From Amblyomma americanum (Eukaryota; Arthropoda; Arachnida; Ixodida; Ixodidae), in NCBI RefSeq assembly GCF_052857255.1, contig NC_135505.1, forward strand, positions 47,270,507 through 47,334,506: a DNA stretch of 64,000 bases, given 5' to 3'. A program made the position numbers and the translations under genes. Position 1 is the stretch's first letter. Every line of letters starts with the position of its first letter. Under the pieces are notes generated by a model. It did not search any database. It worked only from the letters and a program-made list of their open reading frames with translations, and was not told where the DNA came from. Positions 56,320 to 64,000 of the stretch are shown piece by piece.

Positions 56320-56846
56320 TCAACGGTCCGCTGCGTCGAAAACTACCAGTTTCTCATGCATGTTGATGACCGCCCTATACTCTTTAAGGAAGTCCATGCC
56401 GAGCATCAGTCCTTTGGACTCTCGTAGCATGGCGAAGGAGCCAATGAAAGTTGCACCACAGTTGCAGACACCAACCGGCGTTACCACATGGCAACCAGCT
56501 GTGCGTATCTGCGGCCCATGCAAAGGTGTTAGAACCTTTCTGAGTGTCGTGTCTAGGTGGCTGCTCATGACAGAAAAGTCGGCTCCAGTATCCACAATTG
56601 CTGACACGTCATAGCCACTGGCGACAACAAGAATTTCAGTGGCGGAAACAATTCTTTGACAACTTGTCGCTGAGGTAGTCGGTGTGGTCGTCGCTGAGGT
56701 AGTCGGTGTGGTCGTCGATGCGGTCGTCGGTGGGGTCGGCGGTGGGATCGTCTTTGAGGTAGGTGATGAGATCGTCTTTGAGGTCGGCGGGTGGGGTCGT
56801 CGGTGTTCGGGTCGTCGCATAAAGTCGTCGGATGGAGGCTATTCAC
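56320..56846 (-). pseudogene. Protease and Thr/Pro-rich linker of Gypsy element 2
   Basis: The protease reads SAIVDTGADFSVMS with the catalytic DTG, then LHGPQIRTAGCHVVTPVG and LMLGMDFLKEYRAVI. Upstream is a low-complexity linker (56650-56800) of repeated PTTSATT, PTPPTTAST and PTSKTI units encoded by a tandem GTCGTCG-type nucleotide repeat. Later in pol a short segment with CTELLVTNFSCKPQHLTKNT (55851-56192) lies in another frame. Confidence 0.85.
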
Positions 56847-56888
56847 TGTCTGCAGCAGCGGCGGTCCGACCCCCGGAGGACGCTATCT

Positions 56889-58230
56889 TCAGTTTTTCCG
56901 GTGGGGGGATGGGCCTCTGAATTGGCCAGAGGATGATGTGTGACTGGGTGAAGGAACCCGTCTTGGAGACAGCGACCTAAACTGACGTCGTGGAGGCGTT
57001 GAGAGCAGCACATGATCGTCCAGGTACTGTTCAATGTCTCGCGGTGTCTCACCATAGCGCGGTCGAGGTGCGCTCGGTGGAAATTCTCTTAATCCCATTC
57101 GCCGCAGGTACAGGCAGTTGCGGAGGACATGACCGGGCTGCCCGCAGTGGTAGCATAGTGGCCGGTTGTTGGGTGTGCGCCACACGTCCGCTTTTCGAGC
57201 AGGGCGCGGGTCACGCAGCTCGACGGGGGGAAGGTAGCCCTACGTTGTTTCGGCAGCAGGGTAGAATGCATGTGGCATTGGCGCAGGTCTCCGCAGGGCT
57301 TCACTGTAGCTCATGGTGTACGGCTCCGGCTGTGGTGCCAGTGGTGGCTGGACCGCTTGCCGAATTCCGTCACAGACGGCATCGGTTACAGCTGCAACAC
57401 TGGCAGGTGAAGCTTCTAAGCGGAGGTTGCGCAGTTCTTCGCGAACCACACTTGGCAGAAGCTTCCGAAGCACCTCGATTGCGGCGACTGGCAGTGACGC
57501 ACAATAGCTGGTGGCCGCAACACTTGCCTGACGACTGTACTGCGCACTGTGTTCCTACAAGGAACGTTCCATGACCGTGGCTTCTTTGGCGAAGTCAGCG
57601 ACGGTTCTGGAGGGTCCCGTATGAGGCCAGTGAAGAGCTGCTCTTTCACATCACGCATAAGGTGGCACACCTTCATAGCCTCGGGCATGGCAGGGTCAGC
57701 CCGGTTGAAGAGGCGGGTCATATCCCCTATAAACATGGCCACGCCCTCGTTGGACTGCTGTGACCGGGAATGAAGGGCGATTTCGGCATTTTCCTTTCGC
57801 TCGCTCGAACTGAATGTTGCGAGCAAGTCACGGCGAAAAGCTGTGCATTTGGAGAAGGACGTCTCGTGGTTCTCAAGCCACGTTTTCGCCGAGTCTTGCA
57901 GTGCGAAATACACATTAATCAGCTTCCGCGCGTCGTCCCATTGATTGAATGTGGCTACACGGTCAAAACTGGCCAACCAATCTTCTACATCCTCGAACCG
58001 GTCACCGTGGAAGGATGGTGGCGACCGAGGTGTGAGAAGGACAACTGGCGGGGCACTGCCGGAGTACGGACCTGTATGGAAGTCATAGCGCGCACAGGCT
58101 TTGTCAGTGGCTCAAACTCGGGCTGCAGGCCTCGCAGGCGACAGCTCGCTTTGTTGACAGGTGTGGTGTCCGCGCGTCGGGGAGAAGCATCAAGGATATC
58201 GTCGGGGTCAGCGTATATGGGATGATACCC
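56889..58230 (-). pseudogene. gag of Gypsy element 2, frameshifted
   Basis: Capsid blocks FNQWDDARKLINVYFALQDS and KTWLENHETSFSKC, EGVAMFIGDMTRLFNRADP and KEQLFTGLIRDPP (57560-57976) are in one frame. SYSEALRRPAPMPHAFYP (57240-57473) is in another. The zinc knuckle CYHCGQPGHVLRNC, a canonical CX2CX4HX4C, lies with RRMGLREFPPSAPRPRYGE at 56960-57185. The start near 58215 is inferred. Breaks lie near 57985, 57560 and 57240. Confidence 0.83.
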
Positions 58231-58248
58231 AGCACTGCACCACCAAAA

Positions 58249-58414
58249 TGTCACTGACAAACGTAGGGCGACACAAAAAGGGGCTTTTAATCGGATGGCC
58301 AAGAAGACCAGCAGCGCGCGTCCGAGCAAGAGCACAGTCTTCCTCGCTCCCACACATGCCCAGTCATGCCGCTCGGCCGCATGGCGGCGCTCGCAGAATG
58401 TGAGCAGTGTGGCA
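58249..58414 (-). repeat. 5' LTR of Gypsy element 2
   Basis: 166 bp, TGTCACTGAC...AGTGTGGCA. The primer-binding site lies immediately to its left. Confidence 0.93.
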
Positions 58415-59420
58415 ATATAATTAGTTTAAGTATATCTCAATCAGTTCGATTATGAGAAGATAACTGAAGCCTAATTTCCTAATTTACTACGGGTCGTTAA
58501 GACAGTTTTCCTCAATAGCTTTTGTTTCTGATTGAAATGCAGCTGTAGCCAAATCTGTGCCATGTGGAGGTATGTTATTTATGTTGTTATTGATGTGCAA
58601 CATCATATAAAAATAGTCTATTTTGGCAAAGCACTACAGTTATGAAATATAATGAGGTGGCATTATTGTTCACATAATTAGATATCTTCGACTGAGCCAT
58701 ACAAAAAATAGCATACCTCCACATTTAAGTTCTTTCTGAATTCAGTGGTATAAGTTTGAAACTGCACCACAAAAACATAATGAAAACTTCCATAAGGATA
58801 ATCATGTTGCCAAAAAACATAACGCGGAGAAAATCACATTTGAAGCACTCCTGCCAGCCATTCGGAGGTCGTTATAGATCCCCAGAAAATGGCAGAATGT
58901 AGGCATACGAGAGAACTTCATGATACTAATACCAGGATGTAGAGAAAAGTGAAACGAGCGAAATGGCGGCCTTCGGGGATATGGTTGTGAGAAGCTCCGG
59001 GTGCAAAGTTAGACCGCATTTCGCTCCGAAATCACCATTTCAGTGCTTTGAAGGCATCAGATATATATATATTTTTTGGTAGCTGGAGGTCGAAATTAAC
59101 CTTAAGACTTGGTAGATAGGCACTCTAGACTATATTGAGCCCGAATATTCCATTTTGTCAATTGAATTTTTTGAATTTTTTAACCATTTCAAGACCCATG
59201 TCTCCCCTTAAAAAGTTGGAAAATCTGTAAGTTAGTTTCTGATTGCCGTTGTTTGTGCGCATTTTTTCTTTATTATCATTTGTGTGCTGCGTGTTGTACT
59301 ATGCGTATAGTGCCCTCAGAAGTGAACAACTGAACTTGTGCTTTTTCTTTTTTCTTATCCGCTTCTTGCTAGTGATCAGACTTGTAATTTGTGTTGCGCA
59401 CATCGCACGCTGCCACACAG

Positions 59421-59555
59421 TACCCACATCTACTCAAGGGGGGCGGTGCTGGGGCCAACCAGCTGCTGGTGACGCTGCAGCGGCGCAAGCGCTACAAGAA
59501 CCGCGCCATGCTCGGCTACAAGACCATCGCGTCAGGGGCCATCAACATGGCGGAG
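59421..59555 (+). CDS. PACS: PACS coding exon 4
   Basis: Bounded by GCCACACAG and GTAAGGAG. Forty-five codons in phase 0: [39 protein letters not shown] and [16 protein letters not shown](T/A)xLGYKT is one of the most conserved strings of PACS proteins, inside the furin/AP-1-binding region. A tick-specific-looking GGGAGA replaces the short charged segment found in vertebrates. GC content and codon use are clearly higher in GC than in the surrounding DNA, as expected of a conserved exon. The next exon is not in the window. Confidence 0.96.
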
Positions 59556-60208
59556 GTAAGGAGGGGCACCACTTGCAAGGGCAGTGATATACAGGGGAAA
59601 ACTCTCTTTTTAAGGTAATTTTCGGAGTGAAATTTGTTGAAAAGAAGGTTTCTCACTCAGGTTCAGGGAAATTTAAGAGCCAAAATACTCACTTTTTCTG
59701 AATTGGCAGAGTTTTCAAGCTGCTGCAGGTGAAAAGGGCCTGGATTAGGAAATTTGGGTCGAATTGATGGAATTTTCGGTTGCAGCATGAAACGTCATTT
59801 TTCAAGAGAACTTCTTATAATTCAAGTAGAATTTTCTGGGCTGTCAAAATTTGAATTAAAGGGACACTGAGCAGAACCCGATCAAATTTTTTTTGTTAGC
59901 AAAATCTGATAGTTCGGCATTTCATGGCTTTGTTGCCGCTTGTCCGGGAGCGAAAGATGCATTTATTTCAAAGAAATTTGGATTCGAAGTTGAAAAAGTT
60001 TTTCCCACCGCTCCGATTCAAACTCGAGAATTCTTATGACGTCACAGAGAACTCTTATGACGTCACAGGACGGAGTGACGTGAAACGTGACGTAAACGGA
60101 GACTCCGTGATTTCTGGTAACTAGCGGTGTGGTCTAGCAGCTGCCGAAATGAAAGCTGCCGCCGCCGCACGTTGAAGGCATCTATCGGGGGTCGCTACCG
60201 TCGCTTCG

Positions 60209-60802
60209 TTAACGTTTGCACGGGCGTTTTGCCAGCGTTACGATGGATCCCGTTCCCGAACCCGACGACGTTGTTCTCGATAAATCTCCGGCCTGCATTT
60301 CAGCGACCTCAGCCCCACAGAGCGTGCGATGCTTTTGAGGGAGCACGGTTAGCTTAGGCGCCAGCGGGTCGTATCCCCCTTCCTCAGTGAGCAGCAGTTG
60401 CAAACTAAATATCGTAACCCCAGTGCGGGGAGTCGTGAGGCGCCAGGACAAGGTCGGCGCCTTGCGCCCATCGGAGGCTGGCCGGGGCTTTGGGGCCAAC
60501 GGATTGTGATTCCTTGAACAGCGCGGTTGCACGGTGCAGCAGGCAGCGTCCAGGAGGTTTCCCACGGTTGCAAGGGCCAAGTTATTTATTTTTTTGCCAC
60601 AAAAAACGGCTGGGTGCTCAAGGGCGGTCGCGTTTAAAGTTGGCGGCTTGAAACTAAAGCCGGCGCACGACGCTTCAACGGCTTCCGCTATATCGAACAG
60701 GTCCACTGGATCGGGCTCTCTCGCCCATTTGCATGTACCTTCAGATATATACTGTGAATGGATTAAATTAGCCGGGAGCTCGAAAAGAACAGCTCCACCC
60801 AA
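60209..60802 (-). other. 197-codon open frame, function unknown
   Basis: Open from MGGAVLFELPANLIHSQY to a stop at 60209, inside the TTAA element. It contains EPDPVDLFDIAEAVEAS and LNATALEHPAVFCGKKINN but no motif that I can name. An opposing plus-strand frame begins MDPVPEPDDVVLDKSPA at 60243 and ends after 32 codons, and the plus-strand translation of the same region has similar length, so GC composition may explain part of the openness. It may be a transposon-encoded protein or chance. Confidence 0.3.
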
Positions 60803-61130
60803 CTGCCTAAGCTATTGAATTATGTCACAACGCGCACCCCGCCGCGGAGCCGAATCGAGTCTGGCCGGGCCGGCGGCGGCTGGCGCACTCGGCGCGAAAT
60901 AGAGATATGCTCAAGTCTCCCCGCCAGTCCGGTCAGAGTGCGTCGAAGCCGCCGAACGCGTTTGTGGTCAAGCACAGTTGACGTCGCCATGCAGCGCGCG
61001 CGTTACGCCGGAGCATAAACGCACCTTAACAGAGCCTGCGCTTAACCGCTAACCAACGTATTCAGTGGTGGCATCTATGGGAGCCACTGAAACCCCCGCC
61101 CACTCACTGAATACAAAAAAAAAAAAAAAA

Positions 61131-61208
61131 TTCTGTGCCGAGGCTCGGAATCGAACCAGGGCCTTTGGCGTTGGAGGTGGAGTCACTGCCATTCCGCCAC
61201 GACGGCTG
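61131..61208 (-). repeat. tRNA-like SINE head
   Basis: Minus strand: GCCGTCGTGGCGGAATGGCA (A-box-like) and GGCCCTGGTTCGATTCCGAG (B box), then a T15 run. Acceptor and anticodon stems do not pair properly, so this is not a functional tRNA. Confidence 0.6.
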
Positions 61209-62377
61209 CAGTTGCAATGATCAATAAAGGCGCATCTAGACAATGCACTCTTCCGATGCAGAAATTTCCGCGCTTTCGCAACGTATATCCTGGCCTAACG
61301 GAGCTAGGCCATCAGCAATTTTTCTTAAATGCCTTGTACCTTGTCTCCCGTCCCTAATAAACGATTTCCGTTAAGTAGTTTGAAGTTGACTGTCACAGCC
61401 GGAAATGTTTCGCCGGGCGAGCGTGCGAAGACACAAGTGCTGCTTAGTATGATCACCGACCATCGTGCCATCATAGTTTTTTATCGACCGTGGCGATCAT
61501 TTGACAAGCCTTAACAGGCTCCTTCAAAGGTTAACTAGCACTTGAAGCGGCTCCTGGAGTTCCTCTGCTGTCCGGCGCTTGTAAATCGAGGCGCGTCAAA
61601 ATCAATACCACGGGGCACGCAAAACTCATAGACGCGAAGCGCCATAACAAATTGACTCTCTCCTGGCCGCCTGTGGCGCTGCCAAGCATCGGTTTTCTTT
61701 GCTTCCAACATTCAGGTTGTCTTTTGTCGGCCTTCCTTGTGTGATAAAAGTGCACTATCAGTTTTAAAACAAAACTTCCTTCAATACTGAACGGCGCAAC
61801 CTTCCTTTGTCAGCCTCAGAGATTCGGGACCCCATGTAGGAAGGAAAATTCCTTCAAGGTGGCGTCTCTTGTCCTATGACGTGACCATGCTTGCTTGTAC
61901 TTGCGAGATTGGCCTGTGGCGGCGATACCTGTAGTATTTTGGTTTCTGCTTTTTTCTACCTTACAAGAGCTTTGTTTTCAGTAAGAGCGGCGTTTTTGTG
62001 ATCAGGAGCTGGTATTCTATCGATTCAAGCCAACTTCAATTTCTCCTTAGTGTCCCTTTAATGAGAGTCAGCTGTATTGTCACCACAGGCTGTTTTCACA
62101 AAGAAAGCTCAGTGATGTCAGTTCTTTCTTCTGGACATGAACATTCATGGCGAGACTGCTCTGTCTACCTATCGGTCTACCTATAGCTGACCGTGGACTT
62201 TGTTGTTAATTTGATGCCATCATCAGTGTGATCAGTTTGAATGCGATTAGCTAGAGAAAGTATTCCATTTTCATCTCCAAATTTCTCGCTGTACTCAAGG
62301 AGGGCTGCAAGTTAACACTTTCCGGCCTATGGGAAAAGTAGTCGTTTTTGGATGATATAGGAAATATTTTTGTTCCT

Positions 62378-63117
62378 TTAACAGAACGTGCTTCATACTC
62401 GAGGGAATAGTATCATTATTGCAGGGAAGAAATTCTCTTTTTTTTTGGTATTAGTCTCAATGAACATGTTTATTGGAAAAATATGGGAAAGAAATTTACA
62501 CAAAAATTTCCAACAACACTGGACAAAATATACAAAAACATCAACATTTCTTCATACACACAAAATATAAAAATTTTTCAGTATATACATTTCGTTTAGG
62601 AGAGATCTGTGCAACGTTGCACAAAATTTCAGCTTTCTATGTACAGAACTTATTGAGGCGAAAAAAAAAAAAAAAGCCTCGCGGCACTCCGGAGCGTGAT
62701 GCCGAGGGCGAGGCCTGGTTGTCTTATAGGGGAAAACACGACGCTCTGGGCAGCCGCTAGCAAATGATCCCTCCCGAAAGACGTTGACACCCTGCAGATA
62801 AGAAATCTGATGTTCAGCACAGGGAGGATATCTGCAGATCAGTGTGCGAGCACAGCGAAACGATTCGGAGAAAGTGAAACTTATCAACGTATGCCTGTTG
62901 GCATTCCGAGCTGGATTGACGCACTTTCGCTTTCCATGCTAAAGTCCGACGAACCGAAGTTGTCATCCGAGCCGCTGCTACTATCACCGTCAAAAACGTC
63001 GCTCACAGATGTGTCTGGATCAATAAAAGTGTGCTGTTTGCGCGGAGCAGAAGCGTGCGATGTCGACGCCATCATGGACACAACGAGAGAGGATCACCCA
63101 ACTTCGGAGCATTGTTA
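62378..63117 (-). mobile_element. Possible piggyBac-type remnant
   Basis: Bounded by TTAACAGAACG on the left and, inverted, TTAACAATGCTCCG on the right; only TTAACA matches clearly. Reading leftward, an ATG at 63081 opens a 65-codon acidic frame (MASTSHASAPRKQHTFIDP, then VSDVFDGDSSSGSDDNFG). This resembles the disordered acidic N-terminus of piggyBac-like transposases, but no DDD catalytic domain follows. An AT-rich 3' region with AATAAACATG at about 62463-62475 (minus) completes it. Assignment is tentative. Confidence 0.4.
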
Positions 63118-63300
63118 AAGGTGCACTAAAGAGGAATCTGAACTCGTCTTTTTACCGTGGGAACTCTTATCTACACGCTCCGGGCATTGTTAGAAACTTC
63201 GAATTATTGTCCTGTGCGGCCAGTTGCCCTAATTAAATTGGATTAAACGTTGCGGCTCCCACTTTTATTTTGAACTCAATGCTGTAGGTAAGAGGAGTCA
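63114..63300 (+). repeat. Single TTAA/TIR end related to the 59856 element
   Basis: TTAAAGGTGCACTAAAGAGG matches the TTAAAGGGACACT ends with two differences. No partner end is evident, so this is a half element. It shares its TTAA with the piggyBac-like remnant. Confidence 0.5.
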
Positions 63301-63360
63301 ACCAACGCGTCAGCCAGTCCCGTGGCGGCTTGCCGCACTGCCATCGGCGGAGCGGTACGT

Positions 63361-64000
63361 ACCGTATTTACTCGCGTAATCCTCGCACTTTTTTTCCCTG
63401 AAAATCAACGCGAAGTTTGGGGGTACGATAATTATGTGGGGAAAATTTTCAAGCAAATGTTTCAGAGTGTTAAATGCAAAGGTGAATGGGTGCAAGATCA
63501 GGATTGTCAGGTCCGCAATTGTAAATATAACGAAAACATTACTTTCAAGCGTAACTTGCCTTCGTTATGAAAGTACAGGGTGAACATAAGCTCAAGCTGC
63601 TAAAGCATTTTATTTGCCGTGCGCAACCTCCCCGTCACTACTCGCGTTGCGTACGTCCTGCAGGCAATTCTACTCTTCATCAGAGTCCGTGTCGACACTG
63701 AAATCGATAGTTTCTTCATCTTCCGATGCTTCTTCGTCGTCCCACACCAGGTGGTCCTCGGTCGCATCCAGGGCGTTCGAAATTCCTGTTTTCTTGAAGT
63801 TTCTGGCCACCATGTTTACATCAATCATCCCCCATGCCTCTGATGCCCAGCTGCACAGCAGCTCCACGGACGGTCTTTTGATCTTGCCGCCCGGCTTCCG
63901 AGCATGTTCACCTTCGGCCATCCATTCTGCGTACAGCCTCCGGACGTTATCTTTAAATGGCTTGTTCAAAGATACGTCAAGAGGCTGTAGCATTGATGTG
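63361..64000 (-). mobile_element. pogo/Tigger-type DNA transposon, 3' part
   Basis: The left terminus is TACCGTATTTACTCGCGTAA, followed by TCGCACTTTTTTTCCC, a common terminal style of tick Tigger-like elements. The transposase C-terminus lies at 63670-63993. The other end is beyond the window. Confidence 0.7.
63670..64000 (-). pseudogene. pogo/Tigger (DDE_1) transposase, C-terminal part, runs off window
   Basis: The frame enters from the right edge as TSMLQPLDVSLNKPFKD, the highly conserved string after the second catalytic aspartate in DDE_1 transposases (…QPLDV..NKPFK). It continues with LYAEWMAEG, SVELLCSWASEAWGMI and FKKTGISNALDATEDHLVW, and ends in an acidic tail DEEASEDEETIDFSVD with a stop at 63670-63672. 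No break is seen in this part. The DNA-binding and catalytic regions lie outside the window, so whether the gene is intact cannot be judged. Confidence 0.88.

Larger units (their letters stand above)
52951..58414 (-). mobile_element. Ty3/Gypsy LTR retrotransposon 2, complete but older
   Basis: LTRs at 52951-53115 and 58249-58414, TG...CA, flanked by ATAT at 52947-52950 and 58415-58418. The minus-strand order is gag, zinc knuckle, protease, RT, RNase H, integrase. The primer-binding site after three T bases reads TGGTGGTGCAGTGC; the polypurine tract AAAGAAAGGGGGCAA abuts the 3' LTR. No envelope. Frameshifts occur in every region except integrase. It is related to element 1 at protein level but has different LTRs. 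Confidence 0.95.
48912..59420 (+). other. PACS: PACS intron 3 (about 10.5 kb)
   Basis: GT donor GTGGGTTGCA, acceptor GCTGCCACACAG. It holds the palindromic repeat at 49110, the RTE/LTR composite, a SINE, a MITE and Gypsy element 2. The stretches 52621-52946 and 58419-59420 show no gene. Confidence 0.85.
59856..62061. mobile_element. TTAA-flanked terminal-inverted-repeat element (about 2.2 kb)
   Basis: The left end reads TTAAAGGGACACTGAGCAGA and the right end, inverted, TTAAAGGGACACTAAGGAGA. Both start with TTAA (59856-59859, 62058-62061), the piggyBac-type target. The left interior has a duplicated TTATGACGTCACAG at about 60035-60068. The centre contains a tRNA-like segment and open frames on both strands but no recognisable transposase. 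It could be one long element or two facing copies of a shorter one. Confidence 0.65.
59556..64000 (+). other. PACS: PACS intron 4, left part (continues beyond window)
   Basis: GT donor GTAAGGAGGG. I found no further PACS exon before 64000. The stretch 59556-59855 shows nothing recognisable; the rest is DNA transposon material listed below. Confidence 0.75.

Noticed and set aside
61131..61208. Possible tRNA gene on the minus strand
   Set aside because: Acceptor and anticodon stems do not pair; a T15 run follows. Treated as a SINE head.

Overview
This is eukaryotic DNA and almost certainly arthropod. The repeat content points to a hard tick (Ixodidae): 5'-truncated RTE LINEs ending in (TGA)n tails, I- and CR1-type LINEs, Penelope-like elements with GIY-YIG nucleases, a tRNA-headed SINE of the kind described in ixodid ticks, and a TTAA-flanked terminal-inverted-repeat family that begins TTAAAGGGACACT. 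The tick assignment is inferred from these families; no species marker is present.

The one host gene I can support is the 5' part of a PACS gene (phosphofurin acidic cluster sorting protein) on the + strand. Four coding exons, 13134-13243, 32822-32909, 48822-48911 and 59421-59555, splice in frame into 141 codons. They cover the conserved N-terminal cargo/adaptor-binding region. A CpG-rich probable promoter lies upstream, and the remaining exons lie beyond 64000. The introns are about 19.6, 15.9 and 10.5 kb and are largely made of transposable elements. Intron 1 appears to use a GC-AG splice pair.

Layout. 1-12.8 kb (upstream of the gene): a LINE ORF1 relic, four RTE 3' ends, a Penelope-like element with reverse transcriptase and GIY-YIG remains, a long CA microsatellite, a second LINE relic split by a 91-bp hAT-type MITE, and a palindromic MITE. 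13.2-32.8 kb (intron 1): SINEs, a Penelope 3' end, several unnamed repeat families, a Penelope-like foldback, and a decayed LINE split by a 1-kb hAT-like insertion that carries a 60-codon coiled-coil ORF with its own poly(A) signal. 32.9-48.8 kb (intron 2): a complete antisense Ty3/Gypsy element with both LTRs and an ATAT target duplication, then a full-length sense I-type LINE between 12-bp duplications. That LINE has been hit by two solo LTRs and by a CR1 LINE with an uninterrupted 858-codon ORF. 48.9-59.4 kb (intron 3): a palindrome-rich repeat, an RTE split by an LTR-like insert, a SINE, and a second, older antisense Gypsy element, also at ATAT. 59.6-64 kb: a 2.2-kb TTAA/TIR element, a piggyBac-like remnant, and the C-terminal end of a pogo/Tigger-type transposase running off the window.

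Nearly all coding capacity belongs to transposons, and most of it is frameshifted. I saw no CRISPR array, operon, bacterial signal or convincing functional tRNA. No single new biological system stands out. The most unusual items are the hAT-borne mini-gene, the datable nest of insertions in the I element, the shared ATAT target of the two Gypsy elements, and the PACS gene itself.
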